A DNA stretch of 42,467 nucleotides from Thalassospira sp. HF15. Its GTDB lineage: Bacteria; Pseudomonadota; Alphaproteobacteria; Rhodospirillales; Thalassospiraceae. The notes below the pieces were generated by a model, which was not told the origin of the DNA, did no database searches, and saw only the letters and a list, made by a program, of their open reading frames with translations. Below, in pieces: positions 1 through 8,388 of this stretch; positions within the stretch are counted from its first letter, which is position 1; the number at the start of each line of letters is the position of its first letter. The position numbers were made by a program, and so were the translations under genes. The stretch lies in contig NZ_JAAVKI010000011.1 of assembly GCF_011806525.1 (NCBI RefSeq), positions 1-42,467 of the forward strand, in the 5' to 3' direction.

Positions 1-94
1 CGCGGTCGTGTGTGCGGGGGACGCCGGCGAAAAACTAGGGGGCAAAACCTTCGCGCGCATAGCAAGGAAAGGCTGGTCGTAATCTGACTTTACG
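1..94. other. Window edge, no gene seen
   Basis: This stretch lies downstream of the AraC gene. No convincing coding frame, hairpin terminator or RNA gene was recognised in it; a neighbouring gene may begin beyond the window edge. Confidence 0.5.
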
Positions 95-1129
95 CTAACC
101 GCCGATACCGGTCCGGGACAGTTCACGTCTGAATTGTCCCGGTGATGTGCCGGTCATGGCCTTGAAGCCGCGGCTGAAGGCTGACAGTTCACTATATCCC
201 AGATGTTCGGCAATATCGGGGATCGGAAGATTGGTCAGGCGCAGCATATCGCTGGCAATCCCACCGCGCACTTCATCGCGAATTTTGCGAAAACTCGTCC
301 CGGCCAGATCAAGCTCGCGCTGAAAACTGCGCAGGCTCATGGAAAATTCCTCGGCCGCGTCATGGATATCGATCTGACGATGGCGGCAAAGTGTGGCGAC
401 GATCCATGCCTTGGTCGCAGTCGGAAGATCGACATTCTGTTCAAGCTTGCTTGATCGCACCTGAAATTCGCGGACCAAATGCCAGTGTTTTTCCGGGTTG
501 GCCTGTTTCATCGGCTTGTTGAGCAACGATGCAGGCAGGAAAATCGCGTTTTCACGCTGCCCCAGACGGACCGGACATTTGAAATGATTCTGGAAAGTGC
601 CTAATCCACGGTCATTTCGGTGTTCAAAATCGATGCAGTTTGGCTGCCATCCCTCACCCAAGGCAGCTAGCAAAAGCGAATGAAACGATGCTTCGCTGAA
701 TATCGCATCCTGGGTTCGGCTCCGTACCGCGTGCTCGGCAATCCGATAAGAAAGCTTCGCCTGCCCATCCTCGACCGACAACGAAAAGGATGTGCTGCCC
801 TGAAGGGTCGGAAAAAATCGGGCGAATTTTTCAAGCCCATGACCAAGAGTCGGCGCGGTCAAAACCATCTCGGCATGTTTACCAAGACCGCGATAACCCC
901 ATGTATTACCAAGCATTAATCCCAACGCCGGGTCATTGGTAGCATCCGATGCCAGTTCCAGCATGGTGGTAAAAATCATCAATGGTGTTGATTGCGGCGA
1001 GATAAAAAGCCCAGCCCCTGCCAACCCCGCACGCGCAGAAAGACCCACATGATCAATGCCGGACTCACCAAGCATTCCCATCACGCTGTTTAGAACCGAA
1101 CGGTCAATGGCACCCGAAACACGTTTCAT
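95..1129 (-). CDS. AraC family transcriptional regulator
   Basis: A 344-residue cytoplasmic regulator. Residues about 20-210 look like the arabinose-binding-type N-terminal domain found in OruR/ArgR-like AraC proteins (Pfam Arabinose_bd). Residues about 235-340 form the paired AraC helix-turn-helix, with the typical second-helix segment IAEHLGYSELSAFSRGFK followed by TGTSPGQFRR. The family senses a small metabolite and activates neighbouring genes. It is divergent from the copper amine oxidase gene, with 357 bp between the starts, so amine catabolism is a reasonable but unproven target. The start is the first ATG (MKRVSG); an 8-bp inverted repeat lies about 40 bp upstream of it. Nothing is broken. 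The ligand cannot be told from sequence. Confidence 0.88.
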   Translation of the reverse strand: MKRVSGAIDRSVLNSVMGMLGESGIDHVGLSARAGLAGAGLFISPQSTPLMIFTTMLELASDATNDPALGLMLGNTWGYRGLGKHAEMVLTAPTLGHGLEKFARFFPTLQGSTSFSLSVEDGQAKLSYRIAEHAVRSRTQDAIFSEASFHSLLLAALGEGWQPNCIDFEHRNDRGLGTFQNHFKCPVRLGQRENAIFLPASLLNKPMKQANPEKHWHLVREFQVRSSKLEQNVDLPTATKAWIVATLCRHRQIDIHDAAEEFSMSLRSFQRELDLAGTSFRKIRDEVRGGIASDMLRLTNLPIPDIAEHLGYSELSAFSRGFKAMTGTSPGQFRRELSRTGIGG

Positions 1130-1486
1130 GGGTTATCCATTCCATGGGCAGTTACCCTTTAACTGCATTCAATTGATGTGCCAATTGAACGACACCTCTC
1201 AACCCGACACCAGCCGCCGAGGTGATTTTGGCACCAAATGTCAAATACAGACCCGTTGGCATTGGCTAGCATTTTAGAAATAGAAAAATACAAAATCGCC
1301 GATCAGGGAAACCGCGCTCATTCGACATCCCCCGATGGTCAAACGCGTTTTTCGGCATCTGCCTGAAGTCCAGGGAACAACGTCCAATCAAAGCCCCCTC
1401 CGCGCCACCAACGCGGTTGTCAAACGCCTGTGCCCGGCCGGTTTACCCCGGCCTGCGATCAGACATCATCATCAGGGAGAAAAAGA
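1130..1486. promoter_or_regulatory. Divergent intergenic control region, araC-type gene / amine oxidase
   Basis: 357 bases between two divergent starts. It contains a perfect 8-bp inverted repeat, TTCAATTG at 1168-1175 and CAATTGAA at 1182-1189 with a 6-base spacer, which is operator-like and close to the regulator start. A GC-rich hairpin (GGCCGG 1436-1441, CCGGCC 1448-1453, loop TTTACC) sits just upstream of the amine oxidase ribosome binding site and could affect translation. No confident -35/-10 pair could be assigned, and short open frames here have no visible protein-family features. Confidence 0.5.
1168..1189. promoter_or_regulatory. Inverted-repeat operator candidate
   Basis: Two perfect 8-bp arms (TTCAATTG and CAATTGAA) are separated by six bases, 39 bp upstream of the AraC-family ATG. 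The position fits autoregulation or shared control of the divergent amine oxidase. AraC proteins more often bind direct repeats, so another regulator is possible. Confidence 0.35.
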
Positions 1487-3415
1487 ATGGATAAATGTTG
1501 CAGCAGTGAAAAGGTCGAAGTCACCCACCCGCTTCAACCCTTGACCGCCGAGGAAATCATCAAGGTGGCAGACATCGTGCGCGCCGATCCGCCCTATGGC
1601 GACAATACCCTGTTTGAAACCATTGAGTTGATGGAACCCGAAAAGGATGAACTGGCCGATTTCAAACCGGGCGATGCAATCAAGCGCAAGGCGCGCGTCA
1701 ATGTGTTTGATTCCACCAAGGTCAGCGTAACCAAGCTGGTGCTTGATCTTGACGATGAAAAGATCATCTCGGCCAAGGAACTGCCGGGCAAACGCCCGAT
1801 GATCCAGCTAGAACAGTTTGTCGAGATCGAGGAAATCGTCTGTGCCGACCCGACCTTCATTGCAGCGTGCAAAAAGCGTGGCATCACCGACATGTCGATG
1901 GTCTGCGTCGATCCGTGGTCAGCAGGCAATTTCGACAAACCCGGCGAAGAAGGCCGCCATCTGGCGCACGTTTTCTGCTGGCTGCGCAAACGCGAGAACT
2001 CAAACTTCTACGCCAACCCGATCGAAGGCCTGAATGCCGTTGTCGATCTGTTGTCCAAGGAAGTCATCCGGGTCGATGATTATGGCGGCGCCCCCATCCC
2101 CGAGGCGGAGGTCAATTACGAGGCCGACTTCTTTGACGCAGACGAATTCCAGCCAAAAGCCAAACCGATCAATGTCGTTCAGCCCGAAGGTGTGAACTTC
2201 AAAATGGATGGCAACAAGATCAGTTGGCGTAACTGGGAACTGGTGATCGGCTTCAACGCCCGCGAATCTCTGACCCTTCATGACATCAAATTCAATGGCC
2301 GCCCGATTGTCCATCGCGCCTCCATCGTTGAAATGACCGTCCCTTATGGCAGTCCCGATAACGGGCATTACCGCAAGAACGTCTTTGATATCGGCGAATA
2401 CGGCATTGGCAAATTGGCCAATTCCCTGACGCTGGGCTGTGATTGCCTTGGCGTGATCAAGTATCTTGATGTCACGCTCAACACCATGAACGGCGAACCG
2501 TGGACGATTGAAAATGCCATTTGCATCCACGAAGAAGACGCAGGTCTTTTGTGGAAGCACATGGATTTCCGCACCGAACGCACCGAAAGCCGCCGCAATT
2601 CAAAGCTGGTGATTTCCACCATCTGTACGGTCGGCAACTATGAGTATGCCCTGTATTGGTACCTGTTCCTTGATGGCATGATCGAGTTTGAGGTCAAGGC
2701 AACCGGCATCATCAACACAGCCGCCTGTCTGCCCGGTCAGCCTGGCAAATATGCCGTTGAAGTTTCCCCGGGAGTTGCCGGTCAGATCCATCAGCACATC
2801 CTTTGCGCGCGGCTTGATATGGCGATTGATGGCTATGGCAACAGTCCGGTGGAATGCAACACCTTTGCCGAGGAACCCGGTCCCGACAACCCCTATGGCA
2901 ATGCGTTCTATGAAAAGGAAACCGTTCTGGAATCCGAACTGGCCGCAGCACGCAAAACCAACCCGGCCTCGCAACGCTACTGGAAGGTGGTCAATCCCAA
3001 CAAGCTTGGCAAAACCGGTCGTCCGGTGGGATACAAACTTGATGCCACCAATTGCGTGACGCCGTTCATCAATCCGGATTATCCATCGGGAAAACGCGCA
3101 AGTTTCATTGAAAATCATGTCTGGTTCACAGCCTATGATTCCGAGGAACGCTTCCCCGCCGGTGATTTCATGAACCATTCCGATGGGCGTGACGGACTGA
3201 CTGATTTCATCAAGAAGGACCGCTCCCTTCAAAATACCGACCTTGTCATGTGGCATGTCTTTGGCCTGCACCATCAAGTCCGCATGGAAGACTTCCCGGT
3301 TCAGCCCTGTGTCACCACCGGCTTCAAACTGATGCCGATGGGCTTCTTTGATGGCAATCCGGGCATCAACTTGCCACCGGAAAAGAACGATGCCAGCTGC
3401 CCGGCAAAATGCTGA
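1487..3415 (+). CDS. Primary-amine oxidase (copper / topaquinone)
   Basis: 642 residues, close to the Arthrobacter globiformis enzyme in size and layout. Copper amine oxidases oxidise primary amines to aldehyde, ammonia and hydrogen peroxide. The topaquinone precursor is Tyr385 in the motif GNYEY; the catalytic base is probably Asp301 (VFDIGEYG). Copper ligands are His435 and His437 (HQH) and probably His596 (GLHHQVRMED). The ATG at 1487 is chosen because AGGGAGA precedes it at the right distance and the 19 in-frame codons upstream look non-coding. There is no signal peptide, so the protein is probably cytosolic. Oddities: the protein begins MDKCC and ends SCPAKC, and the third copper site departs from the usual T-x-G-x-x-H-hydrophobic pattern, having Val instead of Thr and Gln after the His. 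Substrate is unknown (phenethylamine, tyramine or histamine types are possible). Confidence 0.93.
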   Translation: MDKCCSSEKVEVTHPLQPLTAEEIIKVADIVRADPPYGDNTLFETIELMEPEKDELADFKPGDAIKRKARVNVFDSTKVSVTKLVLDLDDEKIISAKELPGKRPMIQLEQFVEIEEIVCADPTFIAACKKRGITDMSMVCVDPWSAGNFDKPGEEGRHLAHVFCWLRKRENSNFYANPIEGLNAVVDLLSKEVIRVDDYGGAPIPEAEVNYEADFFDADEFQPKAKPINVVQPEGVNFKMDGNKISWRNWELVIGFNARESLTLHDIKFNGRPIVHRASIVEMTVPYGSPDNGHYRKNVFDIGEYGIGKLANSLTLGCDCLGVIKYLDVTLNTMNGEPWTIENAICIHEEDAGLLWKHMDFRTERTESRRNSKLVISTICTVGNYEYALYWYLFLDGMIEFEVKATGIINTAACLPGQPGKYAVEVSPGVAGQIHQHILCARLDMAIDGYGNSPVECNTFAEEPGPDNPYGNAFYEKETVLESELAAARKTNPASQRYWKVVNPNKLGKTGRPVGYKLDATNCVTPFINPDYPSGKRASFIENHVWFTAYDSEERFPAGDFMNHSDGRDGLTDFIKKDRSLQNTDLVMWHVFGLHHQVRMEDFPVQPCVTTGFKLMPMGFFDGNPGINLPPEKNDASCPAKC

Positions 3416-3445
3416 TCTGATCCAACCAACGCGGATCATGTCATC

Positions 3446-4222
3446 ATGTCGATCAGCTATGTGATCATCAGTGGCCTTTTGCTGGGTCTTGCCAGCAGCC
3501 TGCATTGCGCGGGGATGTGCGGGGCGATTGCCTCAAACATCCTTGCCGCAAGCGGTCTGCATAATGGCCCGGCACACCAGCAATTCCGTACCCTTGTCCT
3601 TATGCAGGCTGGGCGCAGCACGACCTATATTCTTGCCGGTCTAGTCGTCGGCGGGGTTGGCGGCGCGTTTGATGCGTTGCTGGTCACGGCGGGATGGCAA
3701 CCGGTCTTGCGCCTCATTGCCAGTCTGGTGGTGATCTATTCCGGTCTTGCGGTGATTGGTATCGCCCCGGCGCTGCACCGCCTTGACCGCATCGTGCCGA
3801 AATTCCTGTTTCAAACCGCGTTGCGCCCGGCACTTGCAGGCGCCGCGACCACTGGTCACGGGCAACAGACAACGCAATCAGCAAATACCGCGCCCAAAGC
3901 ATTCCGGGCCGGGATTGGCAAATTTTCACTGGGCGCGGCCCTTGGCCTCACACCCTGTGCGATGGTCTATAACGCGCTTCTTACTGCAATGATGAGCGGC
4001 ACCGTCGCCAAGGCCGGATTGTTCATGGCCTGCTTTGCACTCGCTGCCCTGCCCGCCGTGATCTTTGCCGCCCTTGGCATCAGCTTCCTGCAGCGTTCTG
4101 CACGGGGCGATCAATTGGGTCATGTGGTCAGGAACTTGATTGCCTGTGCGTTGCTTACGGTCGGTATCCTGACCCTTGCCGAACCGGCCATGGGCCTGAT
4201 CGCACTCTGCCTGTCAACTTAA
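3446..4222 (+). CDS. DsbD_2/SafE-like transmembrane protein (possible metal handling)
   Basis: 258 residues with about six hydrophobic helices. The N-terminal helix carries LHCAGMCG (Cys21, Cys25), and a later helix carries LGLTPCAMVYNALL; both are hallmarks of the sulfite exporter TauE/SafE-like, UreH or DsbD_2 membrane family (Pfam PF13386). Members beside cytochrome oxidase genes have been linked to copper or redox transport; others are unassigned. It starts 30 bp after the amine oxidase stop and probably shares its transcript, suggesting, as inference only, that it handles copper or thiol redox for that enzyme. Its stop overlaps the stop of the opposing exported-protein gene by 4 bp. The loop near residues 130-150 is polar and may be periplasmic or cytosolic. 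The transported species cannot be read from the sequence. Confidence 0.8.
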   Translation: MSISYVIISGLLLGLASSLHCAGMCGAIASNILAASGLHNGPAHQQFRTLVLMQAGRSTTYILAGLVVGGVGGAFDALLVTAGWQPVLRLIASLVVIYSGLAVIGIAPALHRLDRIVPKFLFQTALRPALAGAATTGHGQQTTQSANTAPKAFRAGIGKFSLGAALGLTPCAMVYNALLTAMMSGTVAKAGLFMACFALAALPAVIFAALGISFLQRSARGDQLGHVVRNLIACALLTVGILTLAEPAMGLIALCLST

Positions 4223-4638
4223 TCCGAAACCGTCGCCGCCTGTCCGACCTCGGTGGGCAATTCAAGATACAACTCCGCGCCCCCGAATGCATGCACCAGA
4301 TCACCGGCCCGCAGGGTCACGCCTTTAATATCTTCAGGGATTGTCACGCCAGAAAGCGATCGGGTGAAAGGCTGCTCATTGACATGTGGATGGGCCAGAA
4401 CCCGCTCCCCCAACACCGCGCCATCCGGCCCAATCACCTGCCAGACATTGGCATAATGATCCCAGCCGGTATCGTCATGCGCAACGGTCACATCAAACCG
4501 ATAAGTATCAGCGCCGGTTTTGGTCGCCTTGGCCGCAACCACATCGGCCTCCCCGGCATGGGCACCCGCCGAAAACGACAAAGCCCCGCAGACAAGAACC
4601 AGACGGCTCATCAAACGAAATGATGTTCGGTTCTGCAT
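4219..4638 (-). CDS. Exported protein of unknown function
   Basis: 139 residues. The first 29 form a clear Sec signal peptide ending SAGAHA before GEADVV, so the mature protein of about 110 residues is periplasmic. The rest alternates beta-type segments (YRFDVTVAH, GAVLGERVLAH, GVTLRAGDLVHAFGG) and looks like a small beta sandwich. Several His residues (HDDTGWDHY, AHPH, VHAFGG) could bind metal, but no known motif was recognised. A strong AGGAG precedes the ATG. It lies 30 bp downstream of the thioesterase on the same strand, so co-transcription is possible, and it converges on the SafE-like gene with a 4-bp stop-stop overlap. Function is unknown. Confidence 0.78.
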   Translation of the reverse strand: MQNRTSFRLMSRLVLVCGALSFSAGAHAGEADVVAAKATKTGADTYRFDVTVAHDDTGWDHYANVWQVIGPDGAVLGERVLAHPHVNEQPFTRSLSGVTIPEDIKGVTLRAGDLVHAFGGAELYLELPTEVGQAATVSD

Positions 4639-4668
4639 GGCGGGGCTCCTGATCTGGTTTACTTGGGT

Positions 4669-5094
4669 TTAGGCCTCTGCCTCATCCCGGCGCACCATGC
4701 GCGGACGGCCTTCGGCGTCGATGGCAACAAAGGTAAAGGTCGCCTCGGTCACCTTGATGCGCGGCGGCTGATTGCGGCGAAGCACCCAGCTTTCAAGATG
4801 CAGCACCATGGACGTATTGCCGATCTTCTCGATATCGCCATAGACACAGACAGTATCGCCGACATAAACCGGGCGATGGAACGTCATGCCGTCCACGGCG
4901 ATGGTCGCGACGCGGCCTTCGGCAATCTGACTTGCCAGGACACCACCGGCAATATCCATCTGCGACATCAGCCAGCCACCAAAAATATCCCCACTCGGGT
5001 TGGTATCTTTGGGCATGGCAAGGGTGCGGGTACACAGATCACCACGGGGCATGGTGCTGTCTGCGAAAAGGGCTTGCTCTTTTTCTGTCGCCAT
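4669..5094 (-). CDS. YciA-type acyl-CoA thioesterase
   Basis: 141 residues, a single hot-dog-fold thioesterase that hydrolyses acyl-CoA to free CoA and fatty acid in the cytosol. Residues 31-51 carry the family signature TNPSGDIFGGWLMSQMDIAG, with Asp47 matching the catalytic acid of YciA; the later FHRPVYVGD and EATFTFVAID segments are typical strands. The start at 5094 (MATEKEQ) is chosen because AGGAGT stands 8 bases upstream; an in-frame extension of 54 codons toward parE has no conserved features. It is divergent from parE. Usual YciA length is 130-150 residues. The preferred acyl chain is not visible. Confidence 0.9.
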   Translation of the reverse strand: MATEKEQALFADSTMPRGDLCTRTLAMPKDTNPSGDIFGGWLMSQMDIAGGVLASQIAEGRVATIAVDGMTFHRPVYVGDTVCVYGDIEKIGNTSMVLHLESWVLRRNQPPRIKVTEATFTFVAIDAEGRPRMVRRDEAEA

Positions 5095-5389
5095 CAGGCT
5101 CACTCCTGTTTGCGGCACGCACATTTCGGCACGCCATTTTTTTATTGGACCTCCCGGTCGCGGTTTTCTGCATCCTGTCTTTGCGAAAATATGATCGGAT
5201 TGGGCGACCATCACTTGCAATGGATTCAAAAACACATTTTTATGGTCGATGCGCACCGATCATATGGTACGAACCAACAAAGATATGGTACTCGTTTAGC
5301 GCCGAGGCTTCCAAGCCCTGAATATCGAAGAACAGATATACGGTATTGGACCTTGTTTTAACACAATAAAAGAAGTTGCGTTCCGGGGC
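5095..5389. promoter_or_regulatory. Divergent promoter region, yciA-type gene / parE
   Basis: 295 bases between the two starts. The only repeat seen is ATATGGTAC at 5262-5270 and again at 5283-5291, a 21-bp period equal to two helical turns, which could be a direct-repeat protein site. The parE-proximal part is AT-rich. No confident promoter hexamers were assigned, and the in-frame extensions of neighbouring genes into it look non-coding. Confidence 0.4.
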
Positions 5390-7372
5390 ATGACCGACCT
5401 TTTTGAAGATTCAAACCAGTCCACCGACAAAGCCTATTCCGCCAAGGATATTGAAGTTCTCGAGGGCCTTGAGCCCGTCCGTCGACGCCCCGGTATGTAT
5501 ATCGGCGGCACCGATGATGCAGCCTTGCACCATCTGGTCGCGGAAATTCTCGATAACTCGATGGATGAGGCGGTCGCAGGCCACGCCGACTGGATCGAAC
5601 TGGAATTGCAGCCAGACAACACAGTGCTGGTGCGCGACAACGGGCGCGGCATTCCGACCGACCCGCATCCGAAATTTCCGGATAAATCCGCCCTCGAAGT
5701 CATCCTGACCACCCTGCACTCCGGTGGTAAGTTTTCTGGCAAGGCTTACGAGACCTCCGGCGGTTTGCACGGTGTCGGTATGTCGGTGGTGAACGCCCTG
5801 ACCGAGAAATTCCGCGTGGAAGTCTGCCGCGATCGCAAGATGGTGTTTCAGGAATATTCCAAGGGCACCCCGCTGGGTCCGCTTCAGGATGGTGGCGCGA
5901 TCAATAATCGCCGCGGCACCACGGTTATCTTCAAACCCGATCCCGAGATTTTCGGCGCCCGTGCCAAGCTCAAGGCAGCCACCATCTTCCGTATGGCGCG
6001 GTCCAAAGCCTATCTCTACAAGGGTGTGGAGATCCGCTGGTCTGTTGACCCAAGCCTTCTGACCAGTGACGACCCGACCCCGCAGCAGGAAGTCCTGAAA
6101 TTCCCCAACGGGATTCTCGACTATCTGGAAATGACTCTTGAGGGCCGCGATCTTGTCACTGACCGCCCGTTTGCTGGCGAAGCAAAATTCGCTGACAGTG
6201 CCGGCCGTGTCGAATGGGCCATTGGCTGGCCGGAAAGCGGCGAAGGCTATTTCCATTCCTATTGTAACACCGTCCCGACCCCGCTTGGCGGCACGCACGA
6301 AGCCGGTTTCCGCTATGCACTGACCAAGGCGATCAAGGCCTATGGCGATATGCTCGGTCAGAAAAAGGCATCGGCCATCACCGCCGAGGACGTCTTTGGC
6401 GGCGGCTGCATCATGCTTTCGGTGTTTATTCCTGATCCGCAATTCCAGGGTCAGACCAAGGAAAAACTTGGTACACAGGGCGCGACCAAACTGGTTGAAA
6501 CCGCAGTTCGTGACCACTTTGACCACTGGCTGACGGGCGATACCGAAAACGCCAAGCGTCTGCTTGAACGCATCATCCTGCGCGCCGAGGAACGTCAGCG
6601 CCGCAAGGAGAAAAAGGAAACCAAGCGTCAGTCGGCCACCCGTCGTCTGCGTCTTCCGGGCAAGCTTGCAGACTGTTCGCGTTCTATCGCGGCTGGCACT
6701 GAAATCTTCCTGGTGGAGGGTGATTCTGCAGGTGGCTCTGCCAAGCAGGCCCGTGATCGCGAAACGCAGGCTGTCCTGCCGCTACGTGGTAAGATCCTGA
6801 ACGTGGCATCGGCCACCTATGAAAAGATGATGGCCAACCAGGAAATCAAGGACATGATCGAAGCCTTCGGCTGCGGTTCAGGCTCTGATTTCCGTATCAA
6901 CGATCTGCGCTATGAACGCATCATCATCATGACCGATGCTGACGTTGATGGCGCGCATATCGCGTCCCTTCTGATGACCTTCTTCTATCAGGAAATGCCC
7001 GGCCTTATCGAAGGCGGTAACCTCTATCTTGCGATGCCGCCGCTTTATCGTCTGACACAGGGCGGCAAATCGGTCTATGCGATGGATGACGCCGAAAAGG
7101 AAGTCCTGATCGAAAGCGAGTTCAAGAACCGCAACAAGGTCGAGATTTCCCGCTTCAAGGGCCTTGGCGAAATGCCCCCGGCCCAGCTACGCGAAACCAC
7201 CATGGCCCCGAAAAAACGCACCCTGCTGCGCGTAACCCTGCCGGATGCGGCCGAACCGGACGCACGCGGTCAGACCAAGGATCTGGTCACTCGCCTGATG
7301 GGCAAAAAGCCGGAGCTCCGCTTCCAGTTCATTCAGGAACATGCCCGCTTCGTCGAAGATATCGACGTCTGA
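5390..7372 (+). CDS. parE: DNA topoisomerase IV subunit B
   Basis: 660 residues. ParE is the ATPase subunit of topoisomerase IV, which with ParC separates linked daughter chromosomes. The GHKL ATPase domain shows catalytic Glu52 and Asn56 (EILDNSMDEA), Asp83 in DNGRGIP, and the lid GGLHGVGMSVVNAL. The transducer domain follows, then the Toprim motifs EGDSAGGSAKQARDR and DADVDGAHI, and the end motif FKGLGEM. The conserved PHPKFPDKSALEVILTTLHSGGKF region fits alphaproteobacterial ParE rather than GyrB. The ATG at 5390 is preceded by a weak GGGG. parC is not in the window. A strong hairpin terminator follows 18 bp after the stop. Its last 99 bp recur, mutated, downstream of glsA. Confidence 0.95.
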   Translation: MTDLFEDSNQSTDKAYSAKDIEVLEGLEPVRRRPGMYIGGTDDAALHHLVAEILDNSMDEAVAGHADWIELELQPDNTVLVRDNGRGIPTDPHPKFPDKSALEVILTTLHSGGKFSGKAYETSGGLHGVGMSVVNALTEKFRVEVCRDRKMVFQEYSKGTPLGPLQDGGAINNRRGTTVIFKPDPEIFGARAKLKAATIFRMARSKAYLYKGVEIRWSVDPSLLTSDDPTPQQEVLKFPNGILDYLEMTLEGRDLVTDRPFAGEAKFADSAGRVEWAIGWPESGEGYFHSYCNTVPTPLGGTHEAGFRYALTKAIKAYGDMLGQKKASAITAEDVFGGGCIMLSVFIPDPQFQGQTKEKLGTQGATKLVETAVRDHFDHWLTGDTENAKRLLERIILRAEERQRRKEKKETKRQSATRRLRLPGKLADCSRSIAAGTEIFLVEGDSAGGSAKQARDRETQAVLPLRGKILNVASATYEKMMANQEIKDMIEAFGCGSGSDFRINDLRYERIIIMTDADVDGAHIASLLMTFFYQEMPGLIEGGNLYLAMPPLYRLTQGGKSVYAMDDAEKEVLIESEFKNRNKVEISRFKGLGEMPPAQLRETTMAPKKRTLLRVTLPDAAEPDARGQTKDLVTRLMGKKPELRFQFIQEHARFVEDIDV

Positions 7373-7390
7373 TAGGCATTTCTTCTTTCT

Positions 7391-7422
7391 AAAAAAACCC
7401 GGCCAGTTGCGCCGGGTTTTTT
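7391..7422. terminator. Rho-independent terminator after parE
   Basis: Stem CCCGGC (7398-7403) and GCCGGG (7411-7416) with a 7-base loop, preceded by seven A and followed by six T. It could stop transcription from either side. It lies 18 bp after the parE stop and ahead of glsA, so glsA needs its own promoter or read-through. Confidence 0.85.
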
Positions 7423-7460
7423 GTCCGCCTTCCCCACCAGAAAAAAGACAGGATCGCATA

Positions 7461-8381
7461 GTGTCTCACGATTATGCTGCCATCCTTGAACAGATCGCCG
7501 ACGAAGTTGCCAAAGCTGATTTTGGCACCGCGCGTAAGGCCGATTACATACCCGCTCTTTCGGATGTGCCCGATGATCATTTTGCCATGGTCATCTGTGG
7601 CACCGATGGACAGGAATTTGCCATCGGCCAATCCGATCAGTCCTTCTCAATTCAAAGCATTTCAAAAATGTTCGCGCTTGTCCTCGCCCAGCGCGCCCAT
7701 GGGGACGACCTGTGGCAGGCAGTGCGCCGAGAACCATCTGGCTCGGCCTTCAACTCCCTGATCCAGCTCGAACAGGAAAACGGCATTCCGCGCAACCCGT
7801 TTATCAATGCCGGCGCCATCCGGGTCACGGACCTGATCACGTCTCGCTATGCAAACCCGGATCGCTCCGTTGCCGAATTTCTCGGACAACTTTGCGGCAA
7901 TCCCGATATTCGCGTTGATAACGATGTTTACATCTCCGAGGACCAGCACGGTGATCGCAACCGTGCCATTGCCTATCTGATGAAAAGCTTCGATAAGCTC
8001 GACAACCCGGTAGAAGACGTTGTGCGCGCTTATTTCAAACAATGTTCTGTCGCAATGACCGCCCGCGAACTGGCACGTGCCTGTCGATTTCTTGCCTGCA
8101 AGGGTGTCGGCATGAATGGCCAACCTGTTATCACCGCCGAAGAAACCAGTCGCATCAACGCGCTGATGCTGACATGCGGGATGTATGATGGCGTTGGCGA
8201 TTTTGCCTTCACCGTCGGCATCCCGGCAAAAAGCGGCGTTGGCGGCGGTATTATCGGCGTGGTCCCGGGTGAATTTTCGGTCTGTGTATGGTCGCCACGC
8301 CTCGATCAGCGAGGCAATTCGGCTGCGGGCATTCGTGCGCTGGAAATCCTGATCCGCGCAATTGGCCGGTCGGTTTTCTAA
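7461..8381 (+). CDS. glsA: Glutaminase A
   Basis: 306 residues, matching E. coli glutaminases (308-310). The serine-dependent beta-lactamase-like enzyme converts glutamine to glutamate and ammonia in the cytosol. The catalytic S-x-x-K is Ser66-Lys69 within FSIQSISKMFAL; NPFINAGAI, the Tyr-containing YFKQCSV region and the Gly-rich KSGVGGGIIGVVPG are family hallmarks. The start is a GTG at 7461 (encoding MSHDYAAIL) with AGGA about 8 bases upstream; the in-frame ATG 40 codons earlier lies inside parE and its leader would read through the terminator. The gene sits between parE and a degenerate copy of the parE 3' end, which suggests it arrived or was rearranged here by recombination. Confidence 0.93.
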   Translation: MSHDYAAILEQIADEVAKADFGTARKADYIPALSDVPDDHFAMVICGTDGQEFAIGQSDQSFSIQSISKMFALVLAQRAHGDDLWQAVRREPSGSAFNSLIQLEQENGIPRNPFINAGAIRVTDLITSRYANPDRSVAEFLGQLCGNPDIRVDNDVYISEDQHGDRNRAIAYLMKSFDKLDNPVEDVVRAYFKQCSVAMTARELARACRFLACKGVGMNGQPVITAEETSRINALMLTCGMYDGVGDFAFTVGIPAKSGVGGGIIGVVPGEFSVCVWSPRLDQRGNSAAGIRALEILIRAIGRSVF

Positions 8382-8388
8382 AGGCCGA

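Noticed and set aside
4663..5361. Open frame on the plus strand over the thioesterase gene
   Set aside because: It covers the reverse strand of the YciA-type gene and its promoter and has no features of its own.
5411..6526. Open frame antisense to parE
   Set aside because: Lies wholly on the reverse strand of parE with no signal or domain.
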